From positions 3,596,001 to 3,660,000 of the forward strand of contig NZ_CP054705.1 in NCBI RefSeq assembly GCF_016495725.1: a DNA stretch of 64,000 nt, written 5' to 3'. How positions within the stretch are numbered: the first letter of the stretch is position 1; every line of letters begins with the position of its first letter. Shown here one piece after another: positions 54,664 to 63,652 of the stretch. The notes below the pieces were generated by a model. It was not told the DNA's origin. It was given only the letters and a program-made list of their open reading frames with translations, and searched no databases. Made by a program: the position numbers and the translations under genes. This stretch comes from Salicibibacter cibarius. GTDB taxonomy: Bacteria; Bacillota; Bacilli; Bacillales; Marinococcaceae.

Positions 54664-55843
54664 CAAAAACGCAGCATTTATATTCAACGAAGAGCAACTG
54701 GACTACAAATTTAACGATACCCACCCTTTTAATCCGTTGCGATTGAGGCTGACGGTTGACCTTTTACAATCGTTGGGAGCCTTAACTTCCAACGATATTA
54801 TTCCACCAAGAAAAGCAACGGACGAAGAAATTGGGCTGTTCCATGAAAAGAACTATATCGAAGCTGTAAAAAGGAGTTCGATTGAAGAATTACCTGCGGG
54901 GACGGCCGCTAATTATGGCCTCGGCACAGAGGACACGCCTATCTTCAAAAATATGCACGATGCCTCCGCATTGCTCGTCGGCGGCACCATTCAGGCAGTG
55001 GACGAAGTGATGGAAGAACGATACGAACACGCCTTAAATATCGGAGGTGGCCTTCACCATGGATTCCGCGGAAAAGCATCCGGGTTTTGCATCTACAATG
55101 ACAGTGCCATTGCCATCCGTTATATTCGGAAACACTATGATGTCCGTGTCCTTTATATCGACACCGATGCCCATCATGGCGATGGCGTCCAATGGGCATT
55201 CTACGACGATCCGAACGTCATGACCCTTTCCATTCATGAGACGGGCCGGTATTTGTTCCCGGGCACCGGGGCAATCACTGAAAAAGGTGCCGGACAAGGC
55301 TACGGCTATTCGTTAAACCTTCCACTTGACGCGTTCACGGAAGATGAATCGTTCTTAAATTGTTATGAAACCGCTGTAAAGGAAGCTTGCGCCTTTTTCC
55401 GACCGGATGTTATTGTGACCCAGAATGGGGCAGACGCCCATTTCCTTGATCCGCTTACACATTTGACGACAACACTTCGCACGTTTAAACAAGTGCCGAA
55501 AATCGCCCATGACATGGCGCATCAATATTGCAACGGCAAATGGATCGCCGTTGGCGGCGGTGGTTATGATATGTGGCGTGTCGTTCCCCTTGCCTGGTCC
55601 AAAGTTTGGCTGGAGATGAGCGGCCAGGCATCGCTTGCTCAAGGAAAACTCCCGGAAAAATGGCGAAACCACTGGATTGATAAGGCGACCGATCCCCTTC
55701 CACAATACTGGGAAGAACCGGAGCACGAGATTCCGAAAATCCCGCGACGCCCTGAAATCAACCAAAAGAATGCACAAACCCTCGAAAAATCACTCTATTA
55801 TATCCGGCGAGAAATGAAAGAAACGGTGAACCGCACCACCTAA
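54656..55843 (+). CDS. acuC: protein deacetylase AcuC (class I HDAC-like)
   Basis: Zinc deacetylase that reactivates acetylated AcsA. 395 residues from MTNKNAAFIFNEEQLDYKFND. Catalytic features: NIGGGLHHGFRGKASGFCIYND, zinc ligands in YIDTDAHHGDGVQWAFY and TQNGADAHFLDPL, and VGGGGYDM. The stop lies inside the right end of tnpB element copy 2 (hairpin GCACCACC...GGTGGTGC), so the last few codons (VNRTT) come from the element. The catalytic core is intact, so activity is likely kept. Confidence 0.95.
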   Translation: MTNKNAAFIFNEEQLDYKFNDTHPFNPLRLRLTVDLLQSLGALTSNDIIPPRKATDEEIGLFHEKNYIEAVKRSSIEELPAGTAANYGLGTEDTPIFKNMHDASALLVGGTIQAVDEVMEERYEHALNIGGGLHHGFRGKASGFCIYNDSAIAIRYIRKHYDVRVLYIDTDAHHGDGVQWAFYDDPNVMTLSIHETGRYLFPGTGAITEKGAGQGYGYSLNLPLDAFTEDESFLNCYETAVKEACAFFRPDVIVTQNGADAHFLDPLTHLTTTLRTFKQVPKIAHDMAHQYCNGKWIAVGGGGYDMWRVVPLAWSKVWLEMSGQASLAQGKLPEKWRNHWIDKATDPLPQYWEEPEHEIPKIPRRPEINQKNAQTLEKSLYYIRREMKETVNRTT

Positions 55844-55970
55844 ATCACAGATTTTGGTGGTGCTTCCCTTTTCATAGACGATGGCTTTGTTCTATGTGAA
55901 CCGAGTCTTACATCATCTCCCAGGGCTTTGTTTTATACTGCTCGGACAGGACCTTGCCCTACAGTCGAAA
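55826..55970 (-). ncRNA. candidate omega-RNA (reRNA) scaffold and right end, copy 2
   Basis: Nearly identical to 9600-9741 over its whole length although the adjoining tnpB is dead. The end hairpin shows a paired base change relative to copy 1. A guide would read out of the element into acuC, starting CGTTTCTTTC. Confidence 0.5.
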
Positions 55971-55978
55971 TATTTTCT

Positions 55979-56230
55979 TTATACAGTTGGACACAAACCC
56001 AGAAGATCCAGTCCAACTTTTTCAATATTGATGGCCGCATTATGGTCGCGGTCTAAAATGGTCCTGCATAACTTGCATACATGCGTGCGAACGGACAGGG
56101 CCTTTTTCACACGCTTCCCACAACTGGAGCAATCTTGACTCGTATAATGAGGTTTAATTTTGACGAGTGACCTACCATTGTTTTTACACTTGGCAGGTAA
56201 TAAAGTGCAAACCAACTTTATTACCTGCAT
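55979..56230 (-). pseudogene. tnpB: tnpB copy 2, 3' segment (zinc ribbon)
   Basis: Encodes KCKNNGRSLVKIKPHYTSQDCSSCG...VCKLCRTILDRDHNAAINIEKVG. The fourth zinc-ribbon cysteine has become Arg (CKLCR for CKSCG context shift), and the segment is cut from the upstream part by the hairpin repeat and a frameshift. Confidence 0.75.
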
Positions 56231-56284
56231 AAGTGCAACTAAGCCTTTTCGCCATAAAAGCTTGGCGAAAAGCCAAGTTTTCTA
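56192..56284 (-). repeat. double-hairpin interspersed repeat, subfamily 1 (in tnpB copy 2)
   Basis: Same position in tnpB and essentially the same sequence as 9283-9375, here uninterrupted at its left border (GAATATTAGAAAACTTGG). This gives the boundaries for the family. Confidence 0.8.
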
Positions 56285-56370
56285 ATATTCAAGCTTTTGA
56301 CAAAAAGCCCCCCAACCAGCGTCATGAATCGATTTTGCCAAATGGCGGTTTTTCACCATATTTCGAATCT

Positions 56371-57210
56371 TTAAGTCTTCCACAAAAACGACTTTATACA
56401 TTTTCGAAAGGTGATAACTTGGAGAAAATCACGCCGTTGGTTCGCAACTTTTATGTGCAGTTGCTGCACGTTTTGAAGCTGTTTCTTCCAGTTATTTGGG
56501 CCTTGTTTCATGCGGGAAAATTTCTTTTGTGCCCATTTTAATTTCTTTTCTGCTTTCAAAAGGAATCTCGGATTTTCGACGTTGGTTCCATCCGGATAGC
56601 ACAGCAAATGTTTGAATCCCAACATCAACGCACCGTTTCGTTTACGTGTCTTTCGACGCCTGAAGATCGCAAACCAACGATGACCTTGGCGTTTGATCGT
56701 GACTTGTTTCACTTTTCCTTCTAATGGACGATGAAAATTGACATACAGGACTCCGAGTTTTGAAATGAGCAGATGATTGTTCTCGTCTAACGAAGCGGCA
56801 TAACGCACATCCCGTACGTTGACGTCATCGGTTTTCTTGTTTTTTACCTTTCGTTTTTCAACCCCAAATTGTGTAAATGTCATTGACGTATAATCCTTAT
56901 GCTTCTTGATTTTTGGATAACGGGCGCGCCCTTCGAAAAAGTTCTTATATGTTTCTTCCAGGCGAAAGAATACCTCCTGCAAAGGTTGCGAAGGCATTGT
57001 TTTAAGAAGGACGCATGATTGTTTATCCTTTGTTTGCTGTTTTTGCAATTCATGTCGGGATAATCCGGTCTTATTCTTTTGGTAAAAACGCTGTTTATCC
57101 AAACGAGCGGAATTGTACTGTTGACGACAAATAGACAGCCAACGATCCATCGTTTGCCTCTGTTTTTCGGTTGGAAACATTTCGTATTTATAATTCATGC
57201 GTACCAACAT
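56371..57210 (-). pseudogene. tnpB: tnpB copy 2, 5' segment
   Basis: Starts MLVRMNYKYEMFPTEKQRQTMDRWLS, like copy 1. Compared with copy 1 it has an extra G (ATCTTCAGGCG), then a loss of about 23 bases, so RuvC-I reads GALMLGFKHLLCYPDG instead of DVGIHKFAVLSDG: the catalytic Asp is gone. It ends in a frameshift after DFL (QVITFRKCIKSFLWKT). Not functional as a nuclease. Confidence 0.8.
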
Positions 57211-57364
57211 TTGTTGTCACCTCCCGAACATTTGATTTACTTCTATTGAACCAAACATATGTTTTTTATCAAGCCTTTTTTCCTATTTTCCTAATAAAAA
57301 AAGCCGATTCATCCCCCATTAAATCAAAGATTTTGAAGGGGGGGATGAATCGGCAAAACGGTTG

Positions 57365-57402
57365 AAATAAAGGCAGTCCCATCGCGTTGGGCTGCCTTTA
57401 TT
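57365..57402 (-). terminator. motS terminator
   Basis: GGCAGCCCAACGCGATGGGACTGCC stem region with TTTATTT on the minus strand, right after motS; arms GGCAG(C)CC / GGG(A)CTGCC. The tnpB element copy 2 begins three bases past the T-run. Confidence 0.8.
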
Positions 57403-58137
57403 TCAATTTTCCTCTTCAAAATCAGGGTCCGTAACAAAAATAACGACCCGACGGTTTTCTTGCATATTTCCGGATGAATCGTTCGCTTCAACAGGTTGTG
57501 TATCCCCGAAGCCTGTGGCCACAAAGCGGGAGCTATCAAGATCACCCTCTTCAATAAAATAGCGAATCACGCTGGTTGCCCGCGCGCTGGATAATTCCCA
57601 ATTTGAAGGGTATCGATAGGTCTCAATCGGTCTATTATCCGTATGACCCTCCACCTCTACAGAATACGGCAGTTCCTCCAAAAGCGTGATCGTTTCATCC
57701 AGAAAGGGTTCAGCTTCTTCCAAAATATACGCTTCTCCGGTATCAAACAACAGCCGATCTTGCAAGACAAGCTTCACCCCCCGCTCTTCGCGGGTAGCTG
57801 TAATCACATCTTCAAGTTCATTATCTTCTATGTAGCTACGCGCCTCTTCCAAGAGGGATTCCAGTTCATCTTCTTCCGTCTCCCCTTGACCATCGCCATG
57901 CATTTGATCATCATCCGAACCGGTTGCTTCCGGTTCTTCGGCTACGATGGATGAAGCCTCGTCAAAAATATCCTGCCCCTGAAAGGCATCCACCAGATCT
58001 TGAAACCGTTGCGCGTCCACGACAGAAATGGAAAACAACATAATAAAAAATACCAGCATGATGAGTACCATGTCCGAGAAAGTCGTGAGCCACTGCTTTT
58101 GATTCGCCTGTTTCTTTTCAGGCCTTCTAAACTTCAT
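57403..58137 (-). CDS. motS: flagellar stator protein MotS (Na+-type MotB homologue)
   Basis: 244 residues from MKFRRPEKKQANQKQWLTTFSDMVLIMLVFF. One membrane helix holds the ion-binding Asp in TFSDMVLIML; a long very acidic linker (VAEEPEATGSDDDQMHGDG) follows, then the OmpA/peptidoglycan-binding domain with VEGHTDNRPIETYRYPSNWELSSARATSVIRYF. It anchors the stator to the cell wall. It overlaps motP by 11 bases. The locus next to ccpA identifies the sodium-type MotPS pair. Confidence 0.92.
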   Translation of the reverse strand: MKFRRPEKKQANQKQWLTTFSDMVLIMLVFFIMLFSISVVDAQRFQDLVDAFQGQDIFDEASSIVAEEPEATGSDDDQMHGDGQGETEEDELESLLEEARSYIEDNELEDVITATREERGVKLVLQDRLLFDTGEAYILEEAEPFLDETITLLEELPYSVEVEGHTDNRPIETYRYPSNWELSSARATSVIRYFIEEGDLDSSRFVATGFGDTQPVEANDSSGNMQENRRVVIFVTDPDFEEEN

Positions 58138-58945
58138 GAGCAAGTACTCCAGATTCTCGTACGTCGTACTCCGGCTTTCTTTCTTCCCGTATGAATGCCC
58201 GCAACTTCTCCTCTAAAATGTGCGGGTTCTGACCGGATTGTATACCTATGATCCCTTCGATCATAATTTGGTTGACGAAGACTTCGGTTTCTGTTTTATT
58301 CTCCAGTTTGCTCGCTATTGGGTTGAAAAATAAATTTGTTAAAACCGCACCATAGAGCGTGGTTAGCATCGCAAGAGCCATAGCCGGCCCGAGGGTGGTA
58401 GGGTCTTCCAAATCATTGAGCATAATGACAAGGGCCACGATCGTACCGACCATTCCCCAAGCCGGCGCGAATTCACCCGCCCGTTCAAAGATGCGCCGCC
58501 CACGTCTATGGCGCTCTTCCATTGAAACGACCTCTGCCATCAATATATCCTGAATCATTTCCGGCTCGATTCCGTCTACAGCCAAGCGAACGCCTTTTCT
58601 AATAAAAGGGTCTTCCACATCGCCATCCAGTTGCGACTCCAACGCTAATAAGCCTTCTTTCCTGGCTTTTTTCGCCAGCATCACGAAGGTTTCGTTCAAC
58701 TCCTGCAAATCGTATTCCCGGTGTCGAAATGCTTCTTTTAAGATCATTGGAAACTTCTTTAAATCCCGGGCAGAAAAGTTCACTAACAATGCAGCAGAAA
58801 CACCGCCAAACACAATAAATACAGAAGCAAGCTGCATAAATAACGAAACGGCGTCTATGCCTGCATTAAAATATATCGCCAATCCAACAACGACTAGCCC
58901 CAATATTAAACCTATCGGTGTGAACAGATCTAATTTTTTCAACAC
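58127..58945 (-). CDS. motP: flagellar stator protein MotP (Na+-type MotA homologue)
   Basis: 272 residues, GTG start after AGGAGGCGCTG. Four membrane helices, e.g. LDLFTPIGLILGLVVVGLAIYF and GEFAPAWGMVGTIVALVIMLNDLEDP with the conserved Pro region; the cytoplasmic loop carries charged residues (EERHRRGRR) that meet FliG. With MotS it makes the sodium channel that drives the flagellar motor, suited to alkaline or salty media. It lies just downstream of ccpA, 40 bp away. Confidence 0.93.
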   Translation of the reverse strand: MLKKLDLFTPIGLILGLVVVGLAIYFNAGIDAVSLFMQLASVFIVFGGVSAALLVNFSARDLKKFPMILKEAFRHREYDLQELNETFVMLAKKARKEGLLALESQLDGDVEDPFIRKGVRLAVDGIEPEMIQDILMAEVVSMEERHRRGRRIFERAGEFAPAWGMVGTIVALVIMLNDLEDPTTLGPAMALAMLTTLYGAVLTNLFFNPIASKLENKTETEVFVNQIMIEGIIGIQSGQNPHILEEKLRAFIREERKPEYDVRESGVLAHEV

Positions 58946-58985
58946 CAGCGCCTCCTGTATTCGATTTTATATAAGGGCACCCGCG

Positions 58986-60005
58986 TTATTCTTTGACAAT
59001 CTCTTGATGGGTTGTCGTATTCCGATATTCAATTTGATGAGGAAGAACAACATTTTGTTCTTCAATCATTTCATTGTCCATGAATTTCGTTAATAACCGC
59101 ATGGAAACAGCGCCGATATCATACATCGGTTGCACAACCGTCGTGAGTGTAGGGCGAACCATTGTTGCCAGTCTTGTGTTATCAAATCCGACCACTTCAA
59201 CATCATCCGGAATCCGCAGGCCACGGTCTTGCAATCCGTGAATCACGCCTAGCGCCATTTCATCCGTTGCCGAAAAAATCGCTGTAGGCTTGTTCTCAAG
59301 CGTTACAAAGTCCTGTACGGATTCTATCGCCGAATCATACGTATAGTCGCATACCGAAATTAATGATTCGTCAAACGGGACATTATTTTCAGCGAGCGCT
59401 TGCTTGTAGCCTTTAAATTTTTGATAACCGTTGACAGGATCCTCCAACGTCCCCGTAACCATGCCAATACGTGCGTGCCCTTTTTTTGCCAAATAATCTA
59501 CCGCGTCGAATGCAGCTTGCGCGTAATCAATATTCACCGATGGAAACTCCGCATCTTCATGGTACGTCGCTGCCAACACAATCGGGATCGAAGAACTTCT
59601 CATATGCTCGACATGTTCTTCTGTAATTTCCCCGCCCATGAACAAAATTCCGTCCACCTGTTTCTCCATTAATGTGTTGAGCAAATGAATTTCCTTATTT
59701 TTATTTTTATCGGAGTTACATAAAATGATATTATACTTGTACATCGTCGCGATATCTTCGATGCCGCGCGCAAGTTCAGAGAAGAATATACTTGAAATAT
59801 CGGGAATAATCACGCCGACGGTCGTCGTTTTTTTGCTGGCCAACCCACGGGCAACCGCATTCGGCCGGTAATCCAACTTCTCAATCGCGTTCAAAACCTT
59901 TTTTCTCGTCGCGGGTTTCACATTGGGATTTCCATTAACAACTCTGGAAACTGTAGCCATTGAAACCTTTGCTTCATCAGCAACGTCATATATCGTAGCA
60001 CTCAT
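58986..60005 (-). CDS. ccpA: catabolite control protein A
   Basis: Global carbon regulator, LacI family; binds cre sites with HPr-Ser-P. 339 residues from [37 protein letters not shown], after AAGGAGG. The CcpA-specific features include IYDVA rather than IKDVA and the [34 protein letters not shown] end. It lies between motP and aroA as in B. subtilis. Confidence 0.96.
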   Translation of the reverse strand: MSATIYDVADEAKVSMATVSRVVNGNPNVKPATRKKVLNAIEKLDYRPNAVARGLASKKTTTVGVIIPDISSIFFSELARGIEDIATMYKYNIILCNSDKNKNKEIHLLNTLMEKQVDGILFMGGEITEEHVEHMRSSSIPIVLAATYHEDAEFPSVNIDYAQAAFDAVDYLAKKGHARIGMVTGTLEDPVNGYQKFKGYKQALAENNVPFDESLISVCDYTYDSAIESVQDFVTLENKPTAIFSATDEMALGVIHGLQDRGLRIPDDVEVVGFDNTRLATMVRPTLTTVVQPMYDIGAVSMRLLTKFMDNEMIEEQNVVLPHQIEYRNTTTHQEIVKE

Positions 60006-60270
60006 TGGAATAATCCTCCTTGTATATCCTTTCATTGTTTTCAATGGATATAATCATCATACGATAACTAAAGGAGGTCCGCAATTCTTCCCTGTCATTC
60101 ATATCGACAGTTTAGATACAATGTTTAATATTTCTTGGTAAACATCGATACGAACCTATCGTTTTTATTATTTCCGTTCGTCCCGCCTCACAAACCTGCA
60201 ATACGTTGTAGAAATTGACATTTCTTTTGTTTCCATATATAAATGGGGGAGAGAATCGAGGTGATCACCG

Positions 60271-60543
60271 ATGGACCAATTCACTTTGCTAACATTTTTC
60301 AATCCTATTATTACCCTCATTTTAGGGTTTATCATCAGCAATATTTTCGGCCGAAAGAAAGTTCAATGGATCATCGGAATAGCTGTTACCGTCTTGTTTT
60401 TCTTTTTGATTGTGATGATTAATGACTTGAACTTATCCGATGGGCAGACTTGGGTTTACTTCTCTCTGTATGTCATAACAATGTTGATCGGGATGGTCGT
60501 GGCCATCACTACTCGAAAATACCGTTACAATTCGAATGCTTGA
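60271..60543 (+). CDS. small membrane protein of unknown function
   Basis: 90 residues, MDQFTLLTFFNPIITLILGFIISNIFG..., with three hydrophobic segments (about 8-26, 32-51, 62-81) and a basic C-terminus TTRKYRYNSNA. The SD is GGTGATCACCG-type, modest. It lies alone between ccpA and aroA, on the opposite strand. I do not recognise the family. Confidence 0.6.
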   Translation: MDQFTLLTFFNPIITLILGFIISNIFGRKKVQWIIGIAVTVLFFFLIVMINDLNLSDGQTWVYFSLYVITMLIGMVVAITTRKYRYNSNA

Positions 60544-60545
60544 AT

Positions 60546-60610
60546 GAGAAAACTTGGCTTTTCGCCTTCGTTGCACTTATGCAGGTAAGAAAGGTGATTT
60601 ATACTTTTGT
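60546..60610 (+). repeat. partial double-hairpin repeat (subfamily 1)
   Basis: Begins GAGAAAACTTGGCTTTTCGCC and continues TTGCACTTATGCAGGTAAGAAAGG. About 22 bases of the left hairpin's second arm are deleted. It starts immediately after the small membrane gene. Confidence 0.6.
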
Positions 60611-60925
60611 ATGAAAACCGCTTTGGTTCAAAGGCAATAGGAGACCTGGCTCTATCTGAAGATAACATTTGAGAACCATTTTGAGGTATTCGACGATTTT
60701 TCTCGTTTATTCCTCAGATTGAATAATTTTTGAAGCAAGCCGCCGCGTACTTCAAATAGTGTCGCATTTCATTTTTGGGGGTCGCTGTAACCATCAGCAG
60801 CCCCCATTTAAACATTTTTTCATTTTGGGGGCCAGAGGGCGAAGATCACCCCCATTTTTGGGCAGACGTCCATTTCCATCGTAGATGGTGGCTACGGACA
60901 GCGTAGCCACATTGTTTCTTGCCTG
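60611..60925. other. non-coding region with G/C-tract hairpins
   Basis: Contains GGGGGTCGCTG / CAGCAGCCCCC (about 60777-60806), several CATTTTTGGGGG-type tracts, and GGCTACG / CGTAGCC (about 60890-60909). No coding frame supported. Confidence 0.5.
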
Positions 60926-60930
60926 CCAAA

Positions 60931-60972
60931 GAAAACCGGCATTTCCCGTGTTTAAAACTGGATGCCGGTTTT
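60931..60972 (-). terminator. aroA terminator
   Basis: Arms GAAAACCGGCAT / ATGCCGGTTTTC downstream of aroA, followed on the minus strand by TTTGG; strong stem with T-rich arm. Confidence 0.8.
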
Positions 60973-60982
60973 CCAATTCGTA

Positions 60983-62083
60983 TTATATTTTTGCCGTTTC
61001 TCCCACCCCGTCTTTGAGCAATTGTGCATCACGCAACGAATCGATGAAGTGGTTGAATTGTTCAATGTCCATTTGTTGGGCAGAATCCGAAAGGGCTACG
61101 GCCGGGTCCGGATGAACCTCAGCCATCACAGCATCCGCGCCAATGGCGAGCGCTGCTTTAGCCGCGGGCAATAATAAATCCCTTCTCCCTGTTGAATGCG
61201 TAACATCCGCAAGCACAGGCAAATGTGTTTCCTGTTTTAAAATAGGGATGGCTGAAATATCAAGGGTATTGCGCGTGGCCGTTTCATAGGTGCGGATGCC
61301 CCGTTCACAAAGCATGAGATTCGTATTCCCTCTTGACATGACATACTCTGCCGCCTGCATGAATTCCGAAATGGTTGCCGACAATCCCCGCTTCAAAAGC
61401 ACGGGTTTATTTGTGGAGCCCACTTCTTTCAGCAGCTCAAAATTTTGCATGTTGCGCGCGCCAATTTGGATCACATCAAGGTAATCAACCGCCGTCTCTA
61501 CATCTCCGGGGGTTACGATTTCGCTGATCACAGCCATGTCAAAGCGCTCGCCGGCTTTTTTCAAAATCTTTAAGCCTTCGACACCCAACCCTTGGAAATC
61601 ATACGGGGATGACCGAGGCTTATAAGCACCGCCGCGCAACAAGTTTACGCCGCGTTCTTTTAATGCCTCCGCTACCGTGAAAACCTGTTCTTCACTTTCC
61701 ACCGAGCACGGGCCCGCGATCAGGCGTTGCATGCCATCGCCCATTTGTTCGTTTTTAACCGACACGACCGTATTATCCGGGTGCCTTTTACGAGAGACGA
61801 GCAACGCTTTTTGCTCATCTTCGCCCATGAGTTCCAAACTTGCTTTGAATATTTGTTTAAAAAGATGCTGCAACGTGCTTGTTTTGAACGGTCCCTCATT
61901 TTCTTCCGCGATTAAATCGAGCATTTTACGTTCCCGAACAGGGTCAAAACGCTTCGTCCCCGACTTGCTCTTTACCCCGCCGATCTTTTGTACAATTTCT
62001 GCGCGTTCGTTAATAAGCTTTAATATTTCCATGTTTTTATCATCCAAAGAAGCGCGCAGCTGCTCCAGCTCCTCGTTACTCAC
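60983..62083 (-). CDS. aroA: bifunctional chorismate mutase / DAHP synthase
   Basis: Starts aromatic amino-acid synthesis: erythrose-4-P and PEP to DAHP, with an N-terminal chorismate mutase as regulator. 366 residues from a GTG start ([17 protein letters not shown]), after AGAGGAGTGG. Chorismate mutase at 1-90 with [11 protein letters not shown] and [13 protein letters not shown] synthase from about 110 with [51 protein letters not shown] and [13 protein letters not shown]. The order ccpA-aroA-ytxJ matches B. subtilis. Confidence 0.95.
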   Translation of the reverse strand: MSNEELEQLRASLDDKNMEILKLINERAEIVQKIGGVKSKSGTKRFDPVRERKMLDLIAEENEGPFKTSTLQHLFKQIFKASLELMGEDEQKALLVSRKRHPDNTVVSVKNEQMGDGMQRLIAGPCSVESEEQVFTVAEALKERGVNLLRGGAYKPRSSPYDFQGLGVEGLKILKKAGERFDMAVISEIVTPGDVETAVDYLDVIQIGARNMQNFELLKEVGSTNKPVLLKRGLSATISEFMQAAEYVMSRGNTNLMLCERGIRTYETATRNTLDISAIPILKQETHLPVLADVTHSTGRRDLLLPAAKAALAIGADAVMAEVHPDPAVALSDSAQQMDIEQFNHFIDSLRDAQLLKDGVGETAKI

Positions 62084-62242
62084 GAAACATCCACTCCTCT
62101 TTACTTCCCACTGTATGGTTTTAAAAGTCATTATAACTTATTATCCGCAGGATGTCACGATCTTTTTCTTTATTTCTTAAACGCTTTTAAGCACTAAAGT
62201 ATTTTTTGCTTTCAAACCAAGTATACTCATCGTTTAGATTCT

Positions 62243-62268
62243 GAAAAACCCTCAGCGTCGCGAGGGTT
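62243..62268 (-). terminator. ytxJ terminator
   Basis: AACCCTCGCGACGCTGAGGGTTTTTC on the minus strand: seven-pair stem with T-run, 8 bases past the ytxJ stop. Confidence 0.85.
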
Positions 62269-62275
62269 ACTGGCA

Positions 62276-62596
62276 TTACAATATCGTTTTTTCAAGGGTT
62301 TGCTCCGTAATGTTACTGTGGGATGTGTGCCATTTTGCTTCATTGGCAGTGAGCAGCAACGCTTGCGGTGATTCATGTTTAACATTCCAATACGTAGCTA
62401 CATATTCCGATAAGGGGCGGGCTTCTTGAACATTTAAATAATACACCGGCACCTCGGGATGTTCCGTGGCAAATGCTTTAAATTCATCAAAAGCATTGGA
62501 ACTTATAGGGCAAGTGGTACTATTTTTAAATAACAAAATCTCTCTGTTTTCTTCAATGGCATCAAACAATTGTTTTTGTTCGTTTATTTTTTTCAC
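62276..62596 (-). CDS. ytxJ: bacillithiol system redox protein YtxJ
   Basis: Thioredoxin-fold monothiol bacilliredoxin-like protein. 106 residues from a GTG start (VKKINEQKQLFDAIEEN), spaced correctly from GGGAGGG; the earlier ATG lacks a site. The active motif is KNSTTCPISSNAFDEF with a single cysteine. The C-terminal VKHESPQALLL region has the cis-Pro. It likely removes bacillithiol from proteins. Its neighbour ytxH is upstream on the same strand. Confidence 0.9.
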   Translation of the reverse strand: MKKINEQKQLFDAIEENREILLFKNSTTCPISSNAFDEFKAFATEHPEVPVYYLNVQEARPLSEYVATYWNVKHESPQALLLTANEAKWHTSHSNITEQTLEKTIL

Positions 62597-62625
62597 ACTC
62601 TTCCCTCCCATTAAAATGCATGAGT

Positions 62626-63084
62626 TTACGAATGTTCCCCGTCTTCTTTTTTCAAGTCTTCGGTTTCTTTTTTCAAATCATCGGCCTCTTTTTTCACCGA
62701 TTCTCCAATGTTCTCTCCGGCAGATTGCACTTCATTGGACAGGTCATCCGCGAGCTCTTCCGCCGATTTTTGTGCATCGTTGATATCATTTTTGATTTGT
62801 CCGGCTGCATCTCTGATACGGCCTACGACTTGGTTTGATTGGTCGGAAACAGTTCTTGCCACATTTTGTGTTTTGTCAAAGGCGGAACTTGCAAACTCGC
62901 TGCCTTTTTCATAAGCTGTATTCGTGATTTCATACGTTTTATCTTTCGCGGTTGCGGCTCCTTCGCTGATATCTCCCCGTAGTTCCTTCCCGGATTTCGG
63001 CGCGAGCAGCAATGCTGTCGTTGCTCCTACAATTCCTCCGATAAACGTCCCTATCAATAAATCTTTCGTATTCATGTCTCCCAT
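62626..63084 (-). CDS. ytxH: YtxH domain stress protein
   Basis: 152 residues. The N-terminal YtxH domain NTKDLLIGTFIGGIVGATTALLLAPKSGKELRGDI includes one membrane segment; the rest is a long amphipathic, repeat-like helix rich in Lys/Asp/Glu/Ala (TKDKTYEITNTAYEKGSEFASS...), LEA-like. In B. subtilis the ytxGHJ genes are general-stress genes. Probably membrane-attached and cytoplasmic. SD AGGAGGA. Confidence 0.92.
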   Translation of the reverse strand: MGDMNTKDLLIGTFIGGIVGATTALLLAPKSGKELRGDISEGAATAKDKTYEITNTAYEKGSEFASSAFDKTQNVARTVSDQSNQVVGRIRDAAGQIKNDINDAQKSAEELADDLSNEVQSAGENIGESVKKEADDLKKETEDLKKEDGEHS

Positions 63085-63109
63085 TTTAATTCCTCCTATA
63101 AGTAATTAA

Positions 63110-63535
63110 TTAAAGATCATTTCCTTTGTTCCGGCGGTTTTTCCACTTTTCGTAGAGGTCAATGCATGCACTCCCCCATTGAACCACTTGTGCTACCTGT
63201 TCTGAATTACGATCCGCTTCTTGTGAGACGGTTCGGGACATATGTTGAATGGAGTCTGACACGCGCTCGGTTGTTTTGCCAAGATCTTCAGCCGTTGCAA
63301 ACAACCCTTCCAATGATTCTGATTTCGATTCAAAGTCTTCTGCCAGACGGTTTGTCGTTTTGACAAGGTTTTCAGTCTCCGACGTAATCCCTTGCAGTTG
63401 TTTTTCTACAGCGTCAGCTGTATTCCCCAACTGTTTAACCACCCCCTGTGCAGACTTAAGTGTTTGGATAATATAAACAATAAGGACTACGATCGCAACG
63501 GCAACAATCGCAACACTTATATAAACAATCATCAT
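63110..63535 (-). CDS. ytxG: DUF948 membrane protein YtxG
   Basis: 141 residues from MMIVYISVAIVAVAIVVLIVYIIQTLKSAQGVVKQLGNTA: one N-terminal membrane helix followed by a coiled-coil like helical domain resembling a short methyl-accepting-type rod (ETENLVKTTNRLAEDFESKSESLEGLF). First gene of ytxG-ytxH-ytxJ. The GTG 12 bases upstream (63547) is an alternative start, but AGGAGGTG fits the ATG better. Confidence 0.9.
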   Translation of the reverse strand: MMIVYISVAIVAVAIVVLIVYIIQTLKSAQGVVKQLGNTADAVEKQLQGITSETENLVKTTNRLAEDFESKSESLEGLFATAEDLGKTTERVSDSIQHMSRTVSQEADRNSEQVAQVVQWGSACIDLYEKWKNRRNKGNDL

Positions 63536-63652
63536 ACACGCATTCACCTCCTCCTAAGTTGTTCCTACCTTTCCCTTGATCGAGTGATTTCAAACGCCTT
63601 GTCCAACTATATGGAGTGACAGATTACCTGCCACACCCCTCACGAAAAACAA

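Larger units (their letters stand above)
55826..57361 (-). mobile_element. IS200/IS605-type (IS1341-like) element, copy 2
   Basis: The right end GTGAACC...hairpin is at 55826; the left end CGGCAAAACGG (reverse of CCGTTTTGCCG) is at 57351-57361. The left end palindrome is perfect here: GCCGATTCATCCCCC / GGGGGATGAATCGGC. It starts directly behind the motS terminator T-run and ends in the 3' codons of acuC. tnpB is degenerate. It shares with copy 1 the same internal hairpin repeat. Confidence 0.85.

Noticed and set aside
60777-60909. G/C hairpins before the aroA terminator as an RNA gene or repeat family
   Set aside because: Only one occurrence of each hairpin; no promoter or repeat partner seen.
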